Part shown: positions 32,967 through 42,548 of the stretch, piece by piece | Layout: each line of letters begins with the position of its first letter | How positions within the stretch are numbered: position 1 is the stretch's first letter | NCBI GenBank assembly: GCA_913776885.1 | Contig: CAJYQC010000043.1 | Coordinates: forward strand, 1-44,374 | DNA from: an uncultured Variovorax sp. | GTDB taxonomy: Bacteria > Pseudomonadota > Gammaproteobacteria > Burkholderiales > Burkholderiaceae_C | DNA length: 44,374 nt | Reading direction: 5' to 3' | The notes under the pieces: generated by a model | Databases searched by the model: none | Told to the model about the DNA's origin: nothing | Seen by the model: only the letters and a program-made list of their open reading frames with translations | Position numbers and translations under genes: made by a program

Positions 32967-33791
32967 TCAATCGAGGCGCTCCAGCACAGCCAGCGTGGCC
33001 GCCGCCTGGTTCATCGTGTAGAAGTGCAGCGCGGGCGCGCCGCCTTCCTGCAGGCGCGCGCACAGGTCGGTGACCACGTCGAGGCCGAAGGACTTGATCG
33101 AGGCCGTGTCGTCGCCGAAGCCCTGCAGGCGCAGGCGGATCCAGCGCGGGATCTCGGCGCCGCAGGCGTCGGAGAAGCGCATGAGCTGCGTCGAGCTCGT
33201 GATCGGCATGATGCCCGGCACGATCGGCGTGTCGAGCCCGAGCCTGCGCGCGTCGTCGACGAAGCGGAAATACGCCTCGGGGCTGAAGAAGTACTGCGTG
33301 ATCGCCGAGTCGGCGCCCGCCTTCACCTTGGCAGCGAAGGCCTGCAGGTCGGCCTCGGGCGAGCGGGCCTGCGGGTGGATCTCGGGGTAGCAGGCCACCT
33401 CGATATGGAAGTCGCGGCCGGTCTCCTCGCGGATGAAGCCCACGAGGTCGCTCGCGTACTGGAACTCGCCGCCGATGCCGTAGCCGCTGGGCAGGTCGCC
33501 GCGCAGCGCCACCAGCCGCTTGACGCCCATGGCCTTCAGCTCGGCGAGCTGCTCGCGCACGGTGGCGCGCGTGGCGCCGATGCACGAGAAGTGGCTCGCG
33601 GCGTCCACGCCCTCCGACAGGATCTCCTGCACCGCACCGAAGGTGCCCTGGTGCGTGGAACCGCCCGCGCCGTAGGTGACCGAGCAGAACTGCGGCTTGC
33701 GCGCGTACAACTGCTGGCGCACCGCGCGGAGCTTGACCGCGCCTTCGGGCGTCTTGGTCGGGAAGAATTCGAAACTCAACGGAAGGCGCAC
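32967..33791 (-). CDS. metF: 5,10-methylenetetrahydrofolate reductase
   Basis: MetF reduces 5,10-methylene-THF to 5-methyl-THF, the methyl donor for methionine synthesis; FAD enzyme, cytosolic. The 274-residue length is normal. LSFEFFPTKTPEG, VTYGAGGSTHQGT, LVALRGDLP, VACYPEIHPQA and ITQYFF are the family blocks. The start is GTG 33791, six nt after AAGGAG; this site overlaps the tlyA stop codon (TAAGGAG), which points to coupling. It completes the methyl cycle together with ahcY under one SAH riboswitch. Confidence 0.95.
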   Translation of the reverse strand: MRLPLSFEFFPTKTPEGAVKLRAVRQQLYARKPQFCSVTYGAGGSTHQGTFGAVQEILSEGVDAASHFSCIGATRATVREQLAELKAMGVKRLVALRGDLPSGYGIGGEFQYASDLVGFIREETGRDFHIEVACYPEIHPQARSPEADLQAFAAKVKAGADSAITQYFFSPEAYFRFVDDARRLGLDTPIVPGIMPITSSTQLMRFSDACGAEIPRWIRLRLQGFGDDTASIKSFGLDVVTDLCARLQEGGAPALHFYTMNQAAATLAVLERLD

Positions 33792-33801
33792 CTGCGTCTC
33801 C

Positions 33802-34578
33802 TTAGGAACCGTTCGTCTGAACAGCGCGAACGGCGTGAATGAAAAACTCGCGGTTGCCGTCGCCCCCGGCGATCGGGCTGTCGAACCACTGCACCACCCG
33901 CAGGCCGAGCGCCTCGCAGGCATCGCGCAGGCGCTGCTCGACCACCGCGTACAGCGCGTCGTCGCGCACGATGCCGCCCTTGCCGATCTGGCCCGGCTGC
34001 AGCTCGAACTGCGGCTTGACCAGCATCAGCAGGCGGCCGTTGTCTGCCATGAACTCGACGACCGCCGGCAGCACCAGCGTGAGCGAGATGAACGACAGGT
34101 CGCCCACGATGAGGTCGAAGCGCGAACTACCTTCTTCACCCAGATCGTCGGCCGAGAGCGCACGCGCATTGACGCCCTCCATGGCCGCCACGCGCTCGTC
34201 CCCGCGCAGCCGCGCATGCAGCTGCCCGTGGCCGACGTCGACGCCCACCACCCTGGCGGCACCGCGCTGCAGCAGGCAGTCGGTGAAGCCGCCGGTCGAC
34301 TGGCCCACGTCGAGGCACAGGCTGCCGGCCGGGTCGATGCCGCTCGCGGCCAGCGCGCCCTCGAGCTTGAGCCCGCCGCGCGACACGTAGCGCGCTTCTG
34401 CCGCGTCGAGCAGTTCGAGCTCGGCCGATTCGGGCACGTCGTCCTTGTTCTTGGCGACGTTGCGCCAGGCGTCGCTCGAGCCCGCGTCACGCCAGCGCAA
34501 GCCGCCGGCGATGAGCCGCACGGCCTGCGAACGCGACGCGGCCAGGCCGCGCTCCACCAGCAACTGATCGGCGCGCAT
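33802..34578 (-). CDS. TlyA-family rRNA 2'-O-methyltransferase
   Basis: A 258-residue protein with an N-terminal S4 RNA-binding domain (MRADQLLVERGLAASRSQAVRLIAGG) and an FtsJ/RrmJ-type methyltransferase domain (VSRGGLKLEGAL, LDVGQSTGGFTDCLLQRGAARVVGVDVG, LIVGDLSFISLTLVLP, LVKPQFE). In mycobacteria TlyA 2'-O-methylates 16S and 23S rRNA; the betaproteobacterial enzyme's target is less certain. It lies between ahcY and metF, which makes an SAM-using, SAH-producing enzyme part of the SAH-controlled operon. Confidence 0.92.
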   Translation of the reverse strand: MRADQLLVERGLAASRSQAVRLIAGGLRWRDAGSSDAWRNVAKNKDDVPESAELELLDAAEARYVSRGGLKLEGALAASGIDPAGSLCLDVGQSTGGFTDCLLQRGAARVVGVDVGHGQLHARLRGDERVAAMEGVNARALSADDLGEEGSSRFDLIVGDLSFISLTLVLPAVVEFMADNGRLLMLVKPQFELQPGQIGKGGIVRDDALYAVVEQRLRDACEALGLRVVQWFDSPIAGGDGNREFFIHAVRAVQTNGS

Positions 34579-34609
34579 GCGCTGCTGCGGCTGTCGCTGC
34601 TGCTACCGC

Positions 34610-36049
<1,440 letters not shown>

Positions 36050-36099
36050 GGGAACTCCAACAAAACTGGTTTGAAAGATGCCGCCGGATACGGGAATGG

Positions 36100-36125
36100 G
36101 CTCACCGCAAGAACAGCGGGTGAGC
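36100..36125 (-). promoter_or_regulatory. Hairpin beside the SAH riboswitch (probable expression platform)
   Basis: GCTCACCCGC (36125-36116), loop, GCGGTGAGC (36108-36100) on the minus strand. The left arm shares GCTCACC with the 3' strand of the riboswitch pseudoknot, so this stem and the ligand-bound fold appear mutually exclusive. It has no U-tract, so how it affects ahcY is unclear: Rho access, RNA stability and long-range effects on translation are all possible. Confidence 0.6.
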
Positions 36126-36183
36126 GTCGTTGCGATATGTGGTCCGAGCCTCACGCCTGACGGCGCTGCAACGCTCCTCGGAA
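36117..36183 (-). ncRNA. S-adenosylhomocysteine (SAH) riboswitch
   Basis: The minus strand carries the conserved SAH riboswitch order: CCGAGGAGCG at 36181-36172, then TTGCAGCGCC, CAGGCGTGAGGCTCGG, and GCAACGACGCTCACC ending near 36118. CCGAG pairs with CTCGG (P1), and GAGCG/TTGC pair with CGCTC/GCAA (the pseudoknot helix). The element begins at the predicted transcription start and precedes ahcY, the classical SAH-induced gene of Burkholderiales. Class is known to activate expression when SAH binds. Confidence 0.93.
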
Positions 36184-36191
36184 GGAGGCGG

Positions 36192-36220
36192 ATTGTAGTC
36201 GCGGGCAAAGGCGACGCCAA
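36192..36220 (-). promoter_or_regulatory. Sigma-70 promoter of the ahcY operon
   Basis: On the minus strand TTGGCG (36220-36215), 17-bp spacer, TACAAT (36197-36192): 4/6 and 5/6 matches with ideal spacing. Transcription would start near 36185, a few bases before the first riboswitch stem. Confidence 0.78.
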
Positions 36221-36304
36221 TCGCGGGACATCCCACATCACGGAACGCAGGACTCGCGACTGAGGCATAAATTGATATTCAACCAAACCATGGAGTTCGT
36301 GTTC

Positions 36305-36937
36305 ATGTCGAAGAGACTTACCTCCGTCCTGTTCGTCGCAAGTTTGCTCGCTGGCGCAATCGTCCAGCCGATTGCCGCCTCCGCCCAGAACGCCGACACC
36401 GTCCGCATCCGCGGCACCCTAGTGCGCGTCGACGCGAACACCCTGGTCGTGCAGGACCGCAGCGGCGAGGTCGTCTCGCTCGCGCGGCCCGCGGGCCTGC
36501 CCGTGTCGGAGGTCTATCCGATCAAGCTCTCGGACATCAAGCGCGGCAGCTTCATCGGCACCGCCGCCATGCCGCAGCCCGACGGCACGCAGAAGGCGCT
36601 CGAAGTGGTCGTGTTCCCCGAGGCCGCGCGCGGCACGGGCGAAGGCCATCGCCCCTGGGACCTGCTGCCCGAAAGCACCATGACCAACGCCACCGTCGCG
36701 GACCTGGCGGCAGCGCCGAAGTCGGTGCGCGGCGGCCAGCAGCTGCACCTGACCTACAAGGGCGGCGAGAAGACCGTCGTGGTGCCACCCGACGTGCCGG
36801 TGGTCACCTTCCGTCCGGGCACCGACGCGCTGCTGGTGCCCGGCGCACGCGTGCTGGTGAACGCGCAGGACAAGAACGGCACGCCCACCGCGCTGCGCGT
36901 GACCGCCGGGCGCAACGGCTTCGCGCCGCCGATGTAG
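36305..36937 (+). CDS. Exported protein of unknown function (OB-like, DUF5666-type fold possible)
   Basis: A 210-residue protein with a signal peptide ([28 protein letters not shown]) and a mature part rich in beta-strand pattern: [60 protein letters not shown] and [24 protein letters not shown]. The repeated valine-rich strands recall DUF5666/OB-fold exported proteins, but I do not recognise the family with certainty. A glycine/His segment [24 protein letters not shown] lies at the centre. ATG 36305 begins the signal peptide; ATG 36290 is an alternative. It is divergent from ahcY. Confidence 0.78.
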   Translation: MSKRLTSVLFVASLLAGAIVQPIAASAQNADTVRIRGTLVRVDANTLVVQDRSGEVVSLARPAGLPVSEVYPIKLSDIKRGSFIGTAAMPQPDGTQKALEVVVFPEAARGTGEGHRPWDLLPESTMTNATVADLAAAPKSVRGGQQLHLTYKGGEKTVVVPPDVPVVTFRPGTDALLVPGARVLVNAQDKNGTPTALRVTAGRNGFAPPM

Positions 36938-37105
36938 GAGCGAAGGGCGGGCCACGAAGGCGGCACGCACCAAGGGAAATCCCGCAGGCATTTTTGCGGC
37001 CGCGGTGAGCTCCGGCGCATCGGCGCGGCGTATCGTGGCGAGGTTTTCCGGCCGCCGGGCCGGCCCCTTCCTACCAACGTCCACCGTCACAGGAGATCCC
37101 GCACC

Positions 37106-37600
37106 ATGGCAACTGCCAAGAAAGCCGCCGCCAAGAAGACCACCGCCAGCAGCAGCACCGCCAGCGCGAAGAAGGCGGCGCCCGACGTCGCGGACATGCT
37201 CAATCCGCTGAAGGGCATGGCCGAGCGGCTGCAGGGCATGAACCTGACCGGCGGCGCCGGCAAGCTGCTGGATGCGGGGCGCAAGGACCTCGCGGCGCTG
37301 ATGGAGGCCAACGAGAAGTCCTACCAGGGCCTGCAGACCGTCGTGCAGCGCCAGACCGAGATGATCAAGAGCGCGATCTCCGAATGGCAGGCCGCTGCCA
37401 AGGAAATGCCCGGCAAGGACCCGAAGGAAAACCTCGCCAAGCTCGACGAACTGGGCCGCCAGTCGTTCCAGCGCGCCATCGACGACATCAAGGAACTGGC
37501 CAACCTGGCGGCCAAGTCGCAGGCCGACGCCTTCGACGTGGTGCGCCAGCGCATCCAGGCGAACGTCGACGAAGTGACGAAGATGCTGCAGCGCAAGTAA
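37106..37600 (+). CDS. Phasin family protein (PHA granule-associated)
   Basis: A 164-residue amphipathic helical protein of the phasin family, which coats polyhydroxyalkanoate granules. An Ala/Lys-rich N-terminal tail (MATAKKAAAKKTTASSSTAS) resembles PhaF/histone-like tails. The helical body (LDAGRKDLAALMEANEKSYQGLQTVVQRQTEMIKSAISEWQAAAKEM ... AAKSQADAFDVVRQRIQANVDEVTKMLQ) is the phasin domain. AGGAGA precedes ATG 37106. It is the first gene of a PHA cluster with PhaE- and PhaC-like genes. Confidence 0.9.
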   Translation: MATAKKAAAKKTTASSSTASAKKAAPDVADMLNPLKGMAERLQGMNLTGGAGKLLDAGRKDLAALMEANEKSYQGLQTVVQRQTEMIKSAISEWQAAAKEMPGKDPKENLAKLDELGRQSFQRAIDDIKELANLAAKSQADAFDVVRQRIQANVDEVTKMLQRK

Positions 37601-37709
37601 GTAGCACGCTGCTGCGCCCCGCCATGACCGCGGCCCTGCGCGCATCGAGCACCGCACGCGCGCTGGGCATCGCGTGGGCGAGAAGCAAAGCGACAAGGGA
37701 GCATCCGCC

Positions 37710-38153
37710 ATGACGAACAAGTTCTCGCCCCTCGACCCGATGGCCATGTGGCGCGAGCTCGCCGCCCAGTGGGAGAAGAGCACCAACGAGTTCGCCAACG
37801 AGACCATGGCCTCGGACCCGTTCCGGCAGGGCATGCATGGCGGCATGAACGCCTCGCTCGACGCGCAGAAGGCGCTGGGCGAGCTGATGGCGCGCTACCT
37901 CGCCATGCTGAACCTGCCGACGCGCGCCGACCTGCAGGCGCTTGGCGAGCAGCTGCAGCGCATCGACGACCACCTGGCGCGCATCGCGCGTGCGATGGAA
38001 GGCGAGGCTACCGCGGCGCCTGCATCGGCCAGGGCAGCGCCTGGACCGCGCCGTACCCGGCAGCCGCCTGCGGCCTCCATGACCCCGACATCGCCGCCAG
38101 TGCCGAAGGCGCCGGCCCGCACACGCAAGCCCGCAGGAAAGCGCTCGCCATGA
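37710..38153 (+). CDS. Short PhaE-like PHA synthase subunit
   Basis: A 147-residue protein with the words FRQGMHGGMNASLDAQKALGELMARYLAMLNLPTRADLQALGEQLQRIDDHLARIARAME, which recall the conserved C-terminal region of class III PHA synthase subunit PhaE (and PhaM/phasin-like proteins). It is much shorter than Allochromatium-type PhaE (about 350 aa) and ends in a Pro/Lys/Arg-rich tail that could bind DNA or polymer. ATG 37710 follows AAGGGA. The stop overlaps phaC by 4 bp, which supports partnership with that synthase. The PhaE call is moderate and rests on both sequence and position. Confidence 0.75.
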   Translation: MTNKFSPLDPMAMWRELAAQWEKSTNEFANETMASDPFRQGMHGGMNASLDAQKALGELMARYLAMLNLPTRADLQALGEQLQRIDDHLARIARAMEGEATAAPASARAAPGPRRTRQPPAASMTPTSPPVPKAPARTRKPAGKRSP

Positions 38154-39238
38154 CCGCCGGGGCAGACCACACCTTCGCCCTGCCCGGCATCGCGGTCGAC
38201 ATCGCCGCCGAGATCGAGCGCACGATCCAGCGCAACTTCAAGGGCCTGGATTTCCTCACCACCGCCGCGCCCGCCGTCGGCCAGACGCCCAAGGACGAGA
38301 TCCACCGTCGCGGCACGCTCAGCCTCTACCACTACCGGCCGATGGCCGACGAGATCTACCGCGTGCCGCTGCTGATCGTGATGGCGACCACCAACCGCGG
38401 CTACATCCTCGACCTCGCGCCGGGCCAGAGCATGGTCGAGCACCTGCTGCTGCAGGGCTACGACGTCTACATGATGGACTGGAACGCCCCGCGTCCGCAG
38501 GAGAAGTACCTGCGCATCGAGGACTACGTGCTCGACTTCATTCCCGATTCCATCCGCCGCGTGCAGGAGCGCTCGGGCGAGGAAGACGTCACGCTCGTGG
38601 GCTACTGCATGGGCGGCGTGCTCTCCACGCTCTACGCCGCGCTGCACCCCGGTGGGCCGATGAAGAACCTCGCGCTCTTCACCACGCCCATCGACTTCAG
38701 CCGCATGAAGCTCTTCCATGCGTGGTCGGACCGCCGCTACTTCGATGTGGACCGGCTCATCGACACCGTGGGCAACGTGCCGCCCGAGATGCTCTTCACC
38801 TCCTTCGACATGCTGCGCCCCGCCGGCCGAAGCGCCGGCATGGTGCAGCTGTGGGACAACATGGACAACGACGAATTCGTCAAGTCGTACCGCATGTTCG
38901 ACCGCTGGGGCAACGACATGCTGCCGCTGGCCGGCGAGTACTTCCGCCAGACCGTCAAGGAGCTGATGTGGGGCAACAAGCTGCACAAGGGCGAGTTGGT
39001 GATCGGCGGGCAGAGGGTGCGGCTGAAGAACATCCGGGTGCCGGTGCTGCATGCGCTCGCGCAGCACGACCACATCGTTCCGTACGAGGCCGGGCAGCCG
39101 CTCGTGGCCGGCATCGGCTCCGCCGACAGGGAGGAAGTGGTGCTCAAGGGCGGCCACGTCAGCCTCGCCGCCGGGCCCAACGCGGTGCGCCGGCTGTGGC
39201 CCAAACTGGACGAATGGCTTGGAGTGCGATCGACATGA
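38150..39238 (+). CDS. phaC: Class III-type polyhydroxyalkanoate synthase PhaC
   Basis: A 362-residue alpha/beta-hydrolase-fold enzyme that polymerises hydroxyacyl-CoA. The lipase-like box is GYCMGG with nucleophile C153; D307 (AQHDHIVPYE) and H336 (KGGHVSLAAGP) complete the triad. These numbers lie close to C149/D302/H331 of the Allochromatium vinosum class III enzyme, and the size matches class III (about 355) rather than class I (about 590) which is normal in Burkholderiales. MDWNAPRPQEKYLRIEDYV and FDRWGNDMLPLAGEYFRQ are further PHA synthase blocks. It overlaps the PhaE-like gene by 4 bp and the GNAT gene by 4 bp. Confidence 0.9.
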   Translation: MTAGADHTFALPGIAVDIAAEIERTIQRNFKGLDFLTTAAPAVGQTPKDEIHRRGTLSLYHYRPMADEIYRVPLLIVMATTNRGYILDLAPGQSMVEHLLLQGYDVYMMDWNAPRPQEKYLRIEDYVLDFIPDSIRRVQERSGEEDVTLVGYCMGGVLSTLYAALHPGGPMKNLALFTTPIDFSRMKLFHAWSDRRYFDVDRLIDTVGNVPPEMLFTSFDMLRPAGRSAGMVQLWDNMDNDEFVKSYRMFDRWGNDMLPLAGEYFRQTVKELMWGNKLHKGELVIGGQRVRLKNIRVPVLHALAQHDHIVPYEAGQPLVAGIGSADREEVVLKGGHVSLAAGPNAVRRLWPKLDEWLGVRST

Positions 39239-39849
39239 GCATCACCACCGTGACCGACTCCTTCTCGCGGACCTACCCGCGCACCGTGACCAGCAGCGAG
39301 GGCAGCATCGTCCTGCGCCTGATGGCCGCCGAAGACGCCGATGCCGTGCTCGCCTTCGCACAGGCATTGCCGGCGCACGACCTGCTCTTTCTGCCGCGCG
39401 ACATCACCCAGCCCAAGGTGATGAACGCCTGGGTGCGCGCCATCGAGCGCGGCGACATCGACAGCGTGCTCGCGGTACGCGAGAAGGCCGTGCTCGGCTG
39501 CGCGGCGGTGATCCGCGATCCGCACTCCTGGTCGAGCCACGTCGCCGAGCTGCGCGTGCTCGCCGCGCCCGAGCTGCGCGGCAGCGGCCTGGGCCACAAG
39601 CTCGCGCGCGAGGCCTGCGCCCTGGCCATCGAGCGCGGCGCCGAAAAGCTCGTGGCCCGCATGACCGTCGACCAGCGCGGCGCCATTGCCGTCTTCCAGG
39701 CCCTGGGCTTCAAGCCCGAGGCGCTGCTGGGCAAGCACGTGAAGGACCGCCAGGGCATCGCGCACGACATCGTGTTGCTGAGCCAGGACGTGGCGCGGTT
39801 CGAGGCGCAGATGCGGGCGTATGGGATGAACGAGGCGCTCGGGGGCTGA
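39235..39849 (+). CDS. GNAT-family N-acetyltransferase
   Basis: A 204-residue cytosolic acetyltransferase. The acetyl-CoA pyrophosphate-binding motif A is seen as VAELRVLAAPELRGSGLGHKLAREACALAIERGAEKLVARM, followed by the motif-B-like QRGAIAVFQALGFKPEALLGKHVKD. ATG 39235 overlaps the phaC stop by 4 bp, so it is read from the same mRNA. Substrate is unknown. A link with PHA metabolism is only positional. Confidence 0.87.
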   Translation: MSITTVTDSFSRTYPRTVTSSEGSIVLRLMAAEDADAVLAFAQALPAHDLLFLPRDITQPKVMNAWVRAIERGDIDSVLAVREKAVLGCAAVIRDPHSWSSHVAELRVLAAPELRGSGLGHKLAREACALAIERGAEKLVARMTVDQRGAIAVFQALGFKPEALLGKHVKDRQGIAHDIVLLSQDVARFEAQMRAYGMNEALGG

Positions 39850-39930
39850 AATGCCCCTGCCAAGGGGGCGGCGGGGGGCGGAAACCGCCGGCCTTTTAAA
39901 ATCGCGGATTCCCCCCGCAGATTGCCCACC

Positions 39931-41559
39931 TTGTCTTTCGTAGCCGAAACCCGCCGCCGCCGCACCTTCGCGATCATTTCCCACCCTGACGCCGGCAAGA
40001 CCACGCTGACCGAAAAGCTGCTGCTTTTCTCCGGCGCGATCCAGATCGCCGGCTCGGTGAAGGCGCGCAAGGCCTCGCGCCATGCCACCTCCGACTGGAT
40101 GGAGATCGAGAAGCAGCGCGGCATTTCCGTGGCCTCGTCGGTGATGCAGATGGTCTACCGCGACCACGTCATCAACCTGCTCGACACGCCCGGCCACAAG
40201 GACTTCTCGGAAGACACCTACCGCGTGCTCACCGCCGTCGACTCGGCGCTGATGGTGATCGACGCGGCCAACGGCGTGGAAGCCCAGACGCGGCGGCTGA
40301 TCGAGGTCTGCCGCCAGCGCGACACGCCCATCATCACCTTCGTCAACAAGATGGACCGCGAAGTGCGCGAGCCGCTGGACATCCTCGACGAGGTGGAGCG
40401 CGAGCTGGGCATGCCGTGCGTACCCATGACCTGGCCCGTGGGCCAGGGCAAGAGCTTCCGCGGGATCATGAACCTGCGCACGCAGGCGATGACGGTGTTC
40501 GAGTCGGGCAGCGAGCGCCTGCCGCAGGACTTCGAGACCATCCCGCTTGCCGAGCGCGACACGCTGGTCGAGCGCTTCGGCGCCGACTTCGAGACCGCCA
40601 TGGAGAGCATGGAACTCGCCACCGGCGCCTCGCCCGCCTGGGACCGCGAGGCCTTCCTGGCCGGCAAGCAGACCCCCGTGTTCTTCGGCTCCGGCGTGAA
40701 CAACTTCGGCGTGATGGAGGTGCTCGACGCGCTGGTCGACCTGGCGCCCTCGCCGCGCTCGCGCATCAGCACCACGCTGGTCAACCGCCAGCCGGTGACC
40801 AAGGAGATCCAGCCCGAGGACAAGGACTTCGCGGGCGTGGTCTTCAAGGTGCAGGCCAACATGGACGCCAACCACCGCGACCGCATCGCCTTCGTGCGCA
40901 TGGCCTCGGGCAAGTACACGCCGGGCATGAAGCTGAAGGTGCAGCGCACCGCCAAGGAACTGCGCCCCACCAGCGTGGTGACCTTCATGAGCCAGCGCCG
41001 CGAGGCGGTGGAAGAGGCCTACGCGGGCGACATCGTGGGCTTCACCACGCACGGTGGCGTGCAGCTGGGCGACACCATCACCGATGGCGCCAGCCTGCAG
41101 TTCACCGGCCTGCCCTTCTTCGCGCCCGAGCTCTTCATGACCGTGATCCTGAAGAACCCGCTGCGCACCAAGCAGTTGCAGCAGGGCCTGGCCCAGCTCG
41201 GCGAGGAAGGCGCGATCCAGGTGTTCCGCCCCGAGATCGGCGGCCCGATGCTTCTGGGCGCGGTCGGCCAGCTGCAGTTCGAAGTGGTGCAACACCGCCT
41301 GAAGGCCGAGTACGACGCCGACGTGCGCCTAGAAGGCTGCCAGTACACCGGCGCGCGCTGGATCACGGCCGACACGCCGGCCGAGCTGCGCGAGTTCGTC
41401 AATGCCTACCCGCAGCGCATGGCGAAGGACGCGGCGGATACGCTGGCCTTTTTGTGCACATCGCCCTACGACGTGCGGCTGGCGCAGGAACGGTTTCCGA
41501 AGATCCACTTCCATCCGCTGCGCGAGCACGCTGGGCTGGCGCTGCAGAGCGCGGGGTAA
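39931..41559 (+). CDS. prfC: Peptide chain release factor 3
   Basis: RF3 is the translational GTPase that recycles RF1/RF2 after peptide release. The 542-residue product has G1 SHPDAGKTTLTEK, switch-I block GSVKARKASRHATSDWMEIEKQRGISV, G3 DTPGHKDFSEDTYR, and G4 NKMDRE, then domains II and III (LPFFAPELFMTVILKNPLRTKQLQQGL). The start is taken as TTG 39931 (SFVAETRRRRTFAIISHPDAGK), since homologues begin about here; TTG 39922 would add three residues. No ATG is available near. Confidence 0.95.
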   Translation: MSFVAETRRRRTFAIISHPDAGKTTLTEKLLLFSGAIQIAGSVKARKASRHATSDWMEIEKQRGISVASSVMQMVYRDHVINLLDTPGHKDFSEDTYRVLTAVDSALMVIDAANGVEAQTRRLIEVCRQRDTPIITFVNKMDREVREPLDILDEVERELGMPCVPMTWPVGQGKSFRGIMNLRTQAMTVFESGSERLPQDFETIPLAERDTLVERFGADFETAMESMELATGASPAWDREAFLAGKQTPVFFGSGVNNFGVMEVLDALVDLAPSPRSRISTTLVNRQPVTKEIQPEDKDFAGVVFKVQANMDANHRDRIAFVRMASGKYTPGMKLKVQRTAKELRPTSVVTFMSQRREAVEEAYAGDIVGFTTHGGVQLGDTITDGASLQFTGLPFFAPELFMTVILKNPLRTKQLQQGLAQLGEEGAIQVFRPEIGGPMLLGAVGQLQFEVVQHRLKAEYDADVRLEGCQYTGARWITADTPAELREFVNAYPQRMAKDAADTLAFLCTSPYDVRLAQERFPKIHFHPLREHAGLALQSAG

Positions 41560-41568
41560 AGAGTCGGG

Positions 41569-41719
41569 ATCGGGCAACCGAACGCAGAAGGAAGACAAAA
41601 ACTACGCAGAAGTCGCAGAAGAGAACCTAACCGGAGCAGTTCCGGGTTTGCCCTTCCAGGACTTTTGCGGCTTCTGCGAAACCTTCGCGACTTCTGCGTT
41701 CGGCTGTCCTGCCCGGTTC
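41569..41719. repeat. Palindromic dispersed repeat downstream of prfC
   Basis: The 167-bp convergent gap contains left arm GGGCAACCGAACGCAGAAGG (about 41569) and, at its right end (about 41680-41715), the near reverse complement CTTCGCGACTTCTGCGTTCG followed by GCTGTCCTGCCC, with further CGCAGAAGTCGCAGAAG words between. The arms can fold into a long imperfect stem. Related to the element at 4815-4975. No open frame or tRNA is present; it may serve as a bidirectional transcription end. Confidence 0.65.
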
Positions 41720-41726
41720 GCAGTCC

Positions 41727-42548
41727 TCAACTGCCCGTCGACGCATAGCGGCGCAACCCGAAGCGCCACACCCCGAACGCCGCCGCCAGGAACACGAACC
41801 CCGCGAGCGGCGACACCAGCCCCACCCACGCCGGCGCCCCCAGCGGATCGGTCTTCCCCAGGATCGCCAGCACGGGGTAGTACGCCACGCAGGCCAGCGG
41901 CACGATGAAGGTCAGCACGCGCCGGAACCAGCGCGCATAGAGCGCCAGCGGGTACTGCGCGGCCTGCACGCCGCCGTAGGTCAGCACGTTCGCGATCTCG
42001 AGGCTTTCGACGGTCCAGAAGGCCAGGGTGCCCTGCAGCACCAGGATGCCAAGGAACAGCGCCACGCCGCCCGCGATGGCGAGCAGCGCGATGGCGATGG
42101 CGCCCGGCGTCCACGCGATGCCCGTCTGCTGCGTCGCGAAAGCCACCATTGCCAGCCCCTGCAGCAGCCGGCCCAGTCGGCTGATGCGGAAGTCGTTGCC
42201 CATCAGCTGCAGCGCGAGCGGACGCGGGCGCAGCAGCAGGCGGTCGAAGGCGCCGGTGCGCAGGAACTCGGTGCCGAGCACATCGAAGCCGCGGCCCAGC
42301 GCATCGGCCAGCGCGAACATGCAGTTCACCAGGCCGTAGAAAAGCGCCACCTCGCCGATGCGCCAGCCCTGCACGTCGCCGAACCGATGGAACAGCGCCC
42401 ATACCGCGATCACTTCGATGCCGGTGCCGAGGAACTGGCCGATGGTCAGCATCAGCGCCGAGGCGGGGTAGCGCGCCTGGCCGCCGAGGGAAGCGCCCAC
42501 CAGCCGGAAGAAGAGCGGAAGCGATCCCATCTCCCTCACTACCTTCAT
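41727..42548 (-). CDS. ABC-2-type exporter permease (second subunit)
   Basis: A 273-residue polytopic inner-membrane protein with about six helices, of the DUF990/ABC-2 permease type. LGRGFDVLGTEFLRTGAFDRLLLRPRPLALQLMG resembles the cytoplasmic coupling region found in these permeases. ATG 42548 overlaps the stop of the first permease by 4 bp. It should form a heterodimeric channel with that protein, powered by the ATPase encoded upstream. Substrate unknown. Confidence 0.87.
   Translation of the reverse strand: MKVVREMGSLPLFFRLVGASLGGQARYPASALMLTIGQFLGTGIEVIAVWALFHRFGDVQGWRIGEVALFYGLVNCMFALADALGRGFDVLGTEFLRTGAFDRLLLRPRPLALQLMGNDFRISRLGRLLQGLAMVAFATQQTGIAWTPGAIAIALLAIAGGVALFLGILVLQGTLAFWTVESLEIANVLTYGGVQAAQYPLALYARWFRRVLTFIVPLACVAYYPVLAILGKTDPLGAPAWVGLVSPLAGFVFLAAAFGVWRFGLRRYASTGS

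Noticed and set aside
38737-41295. 852-codon minus-strand open frame across phaC, GNAT and prfC
   Set aside because: It spans three well-supported plus-strand genes and has no recognisable domain; it is a shadow.
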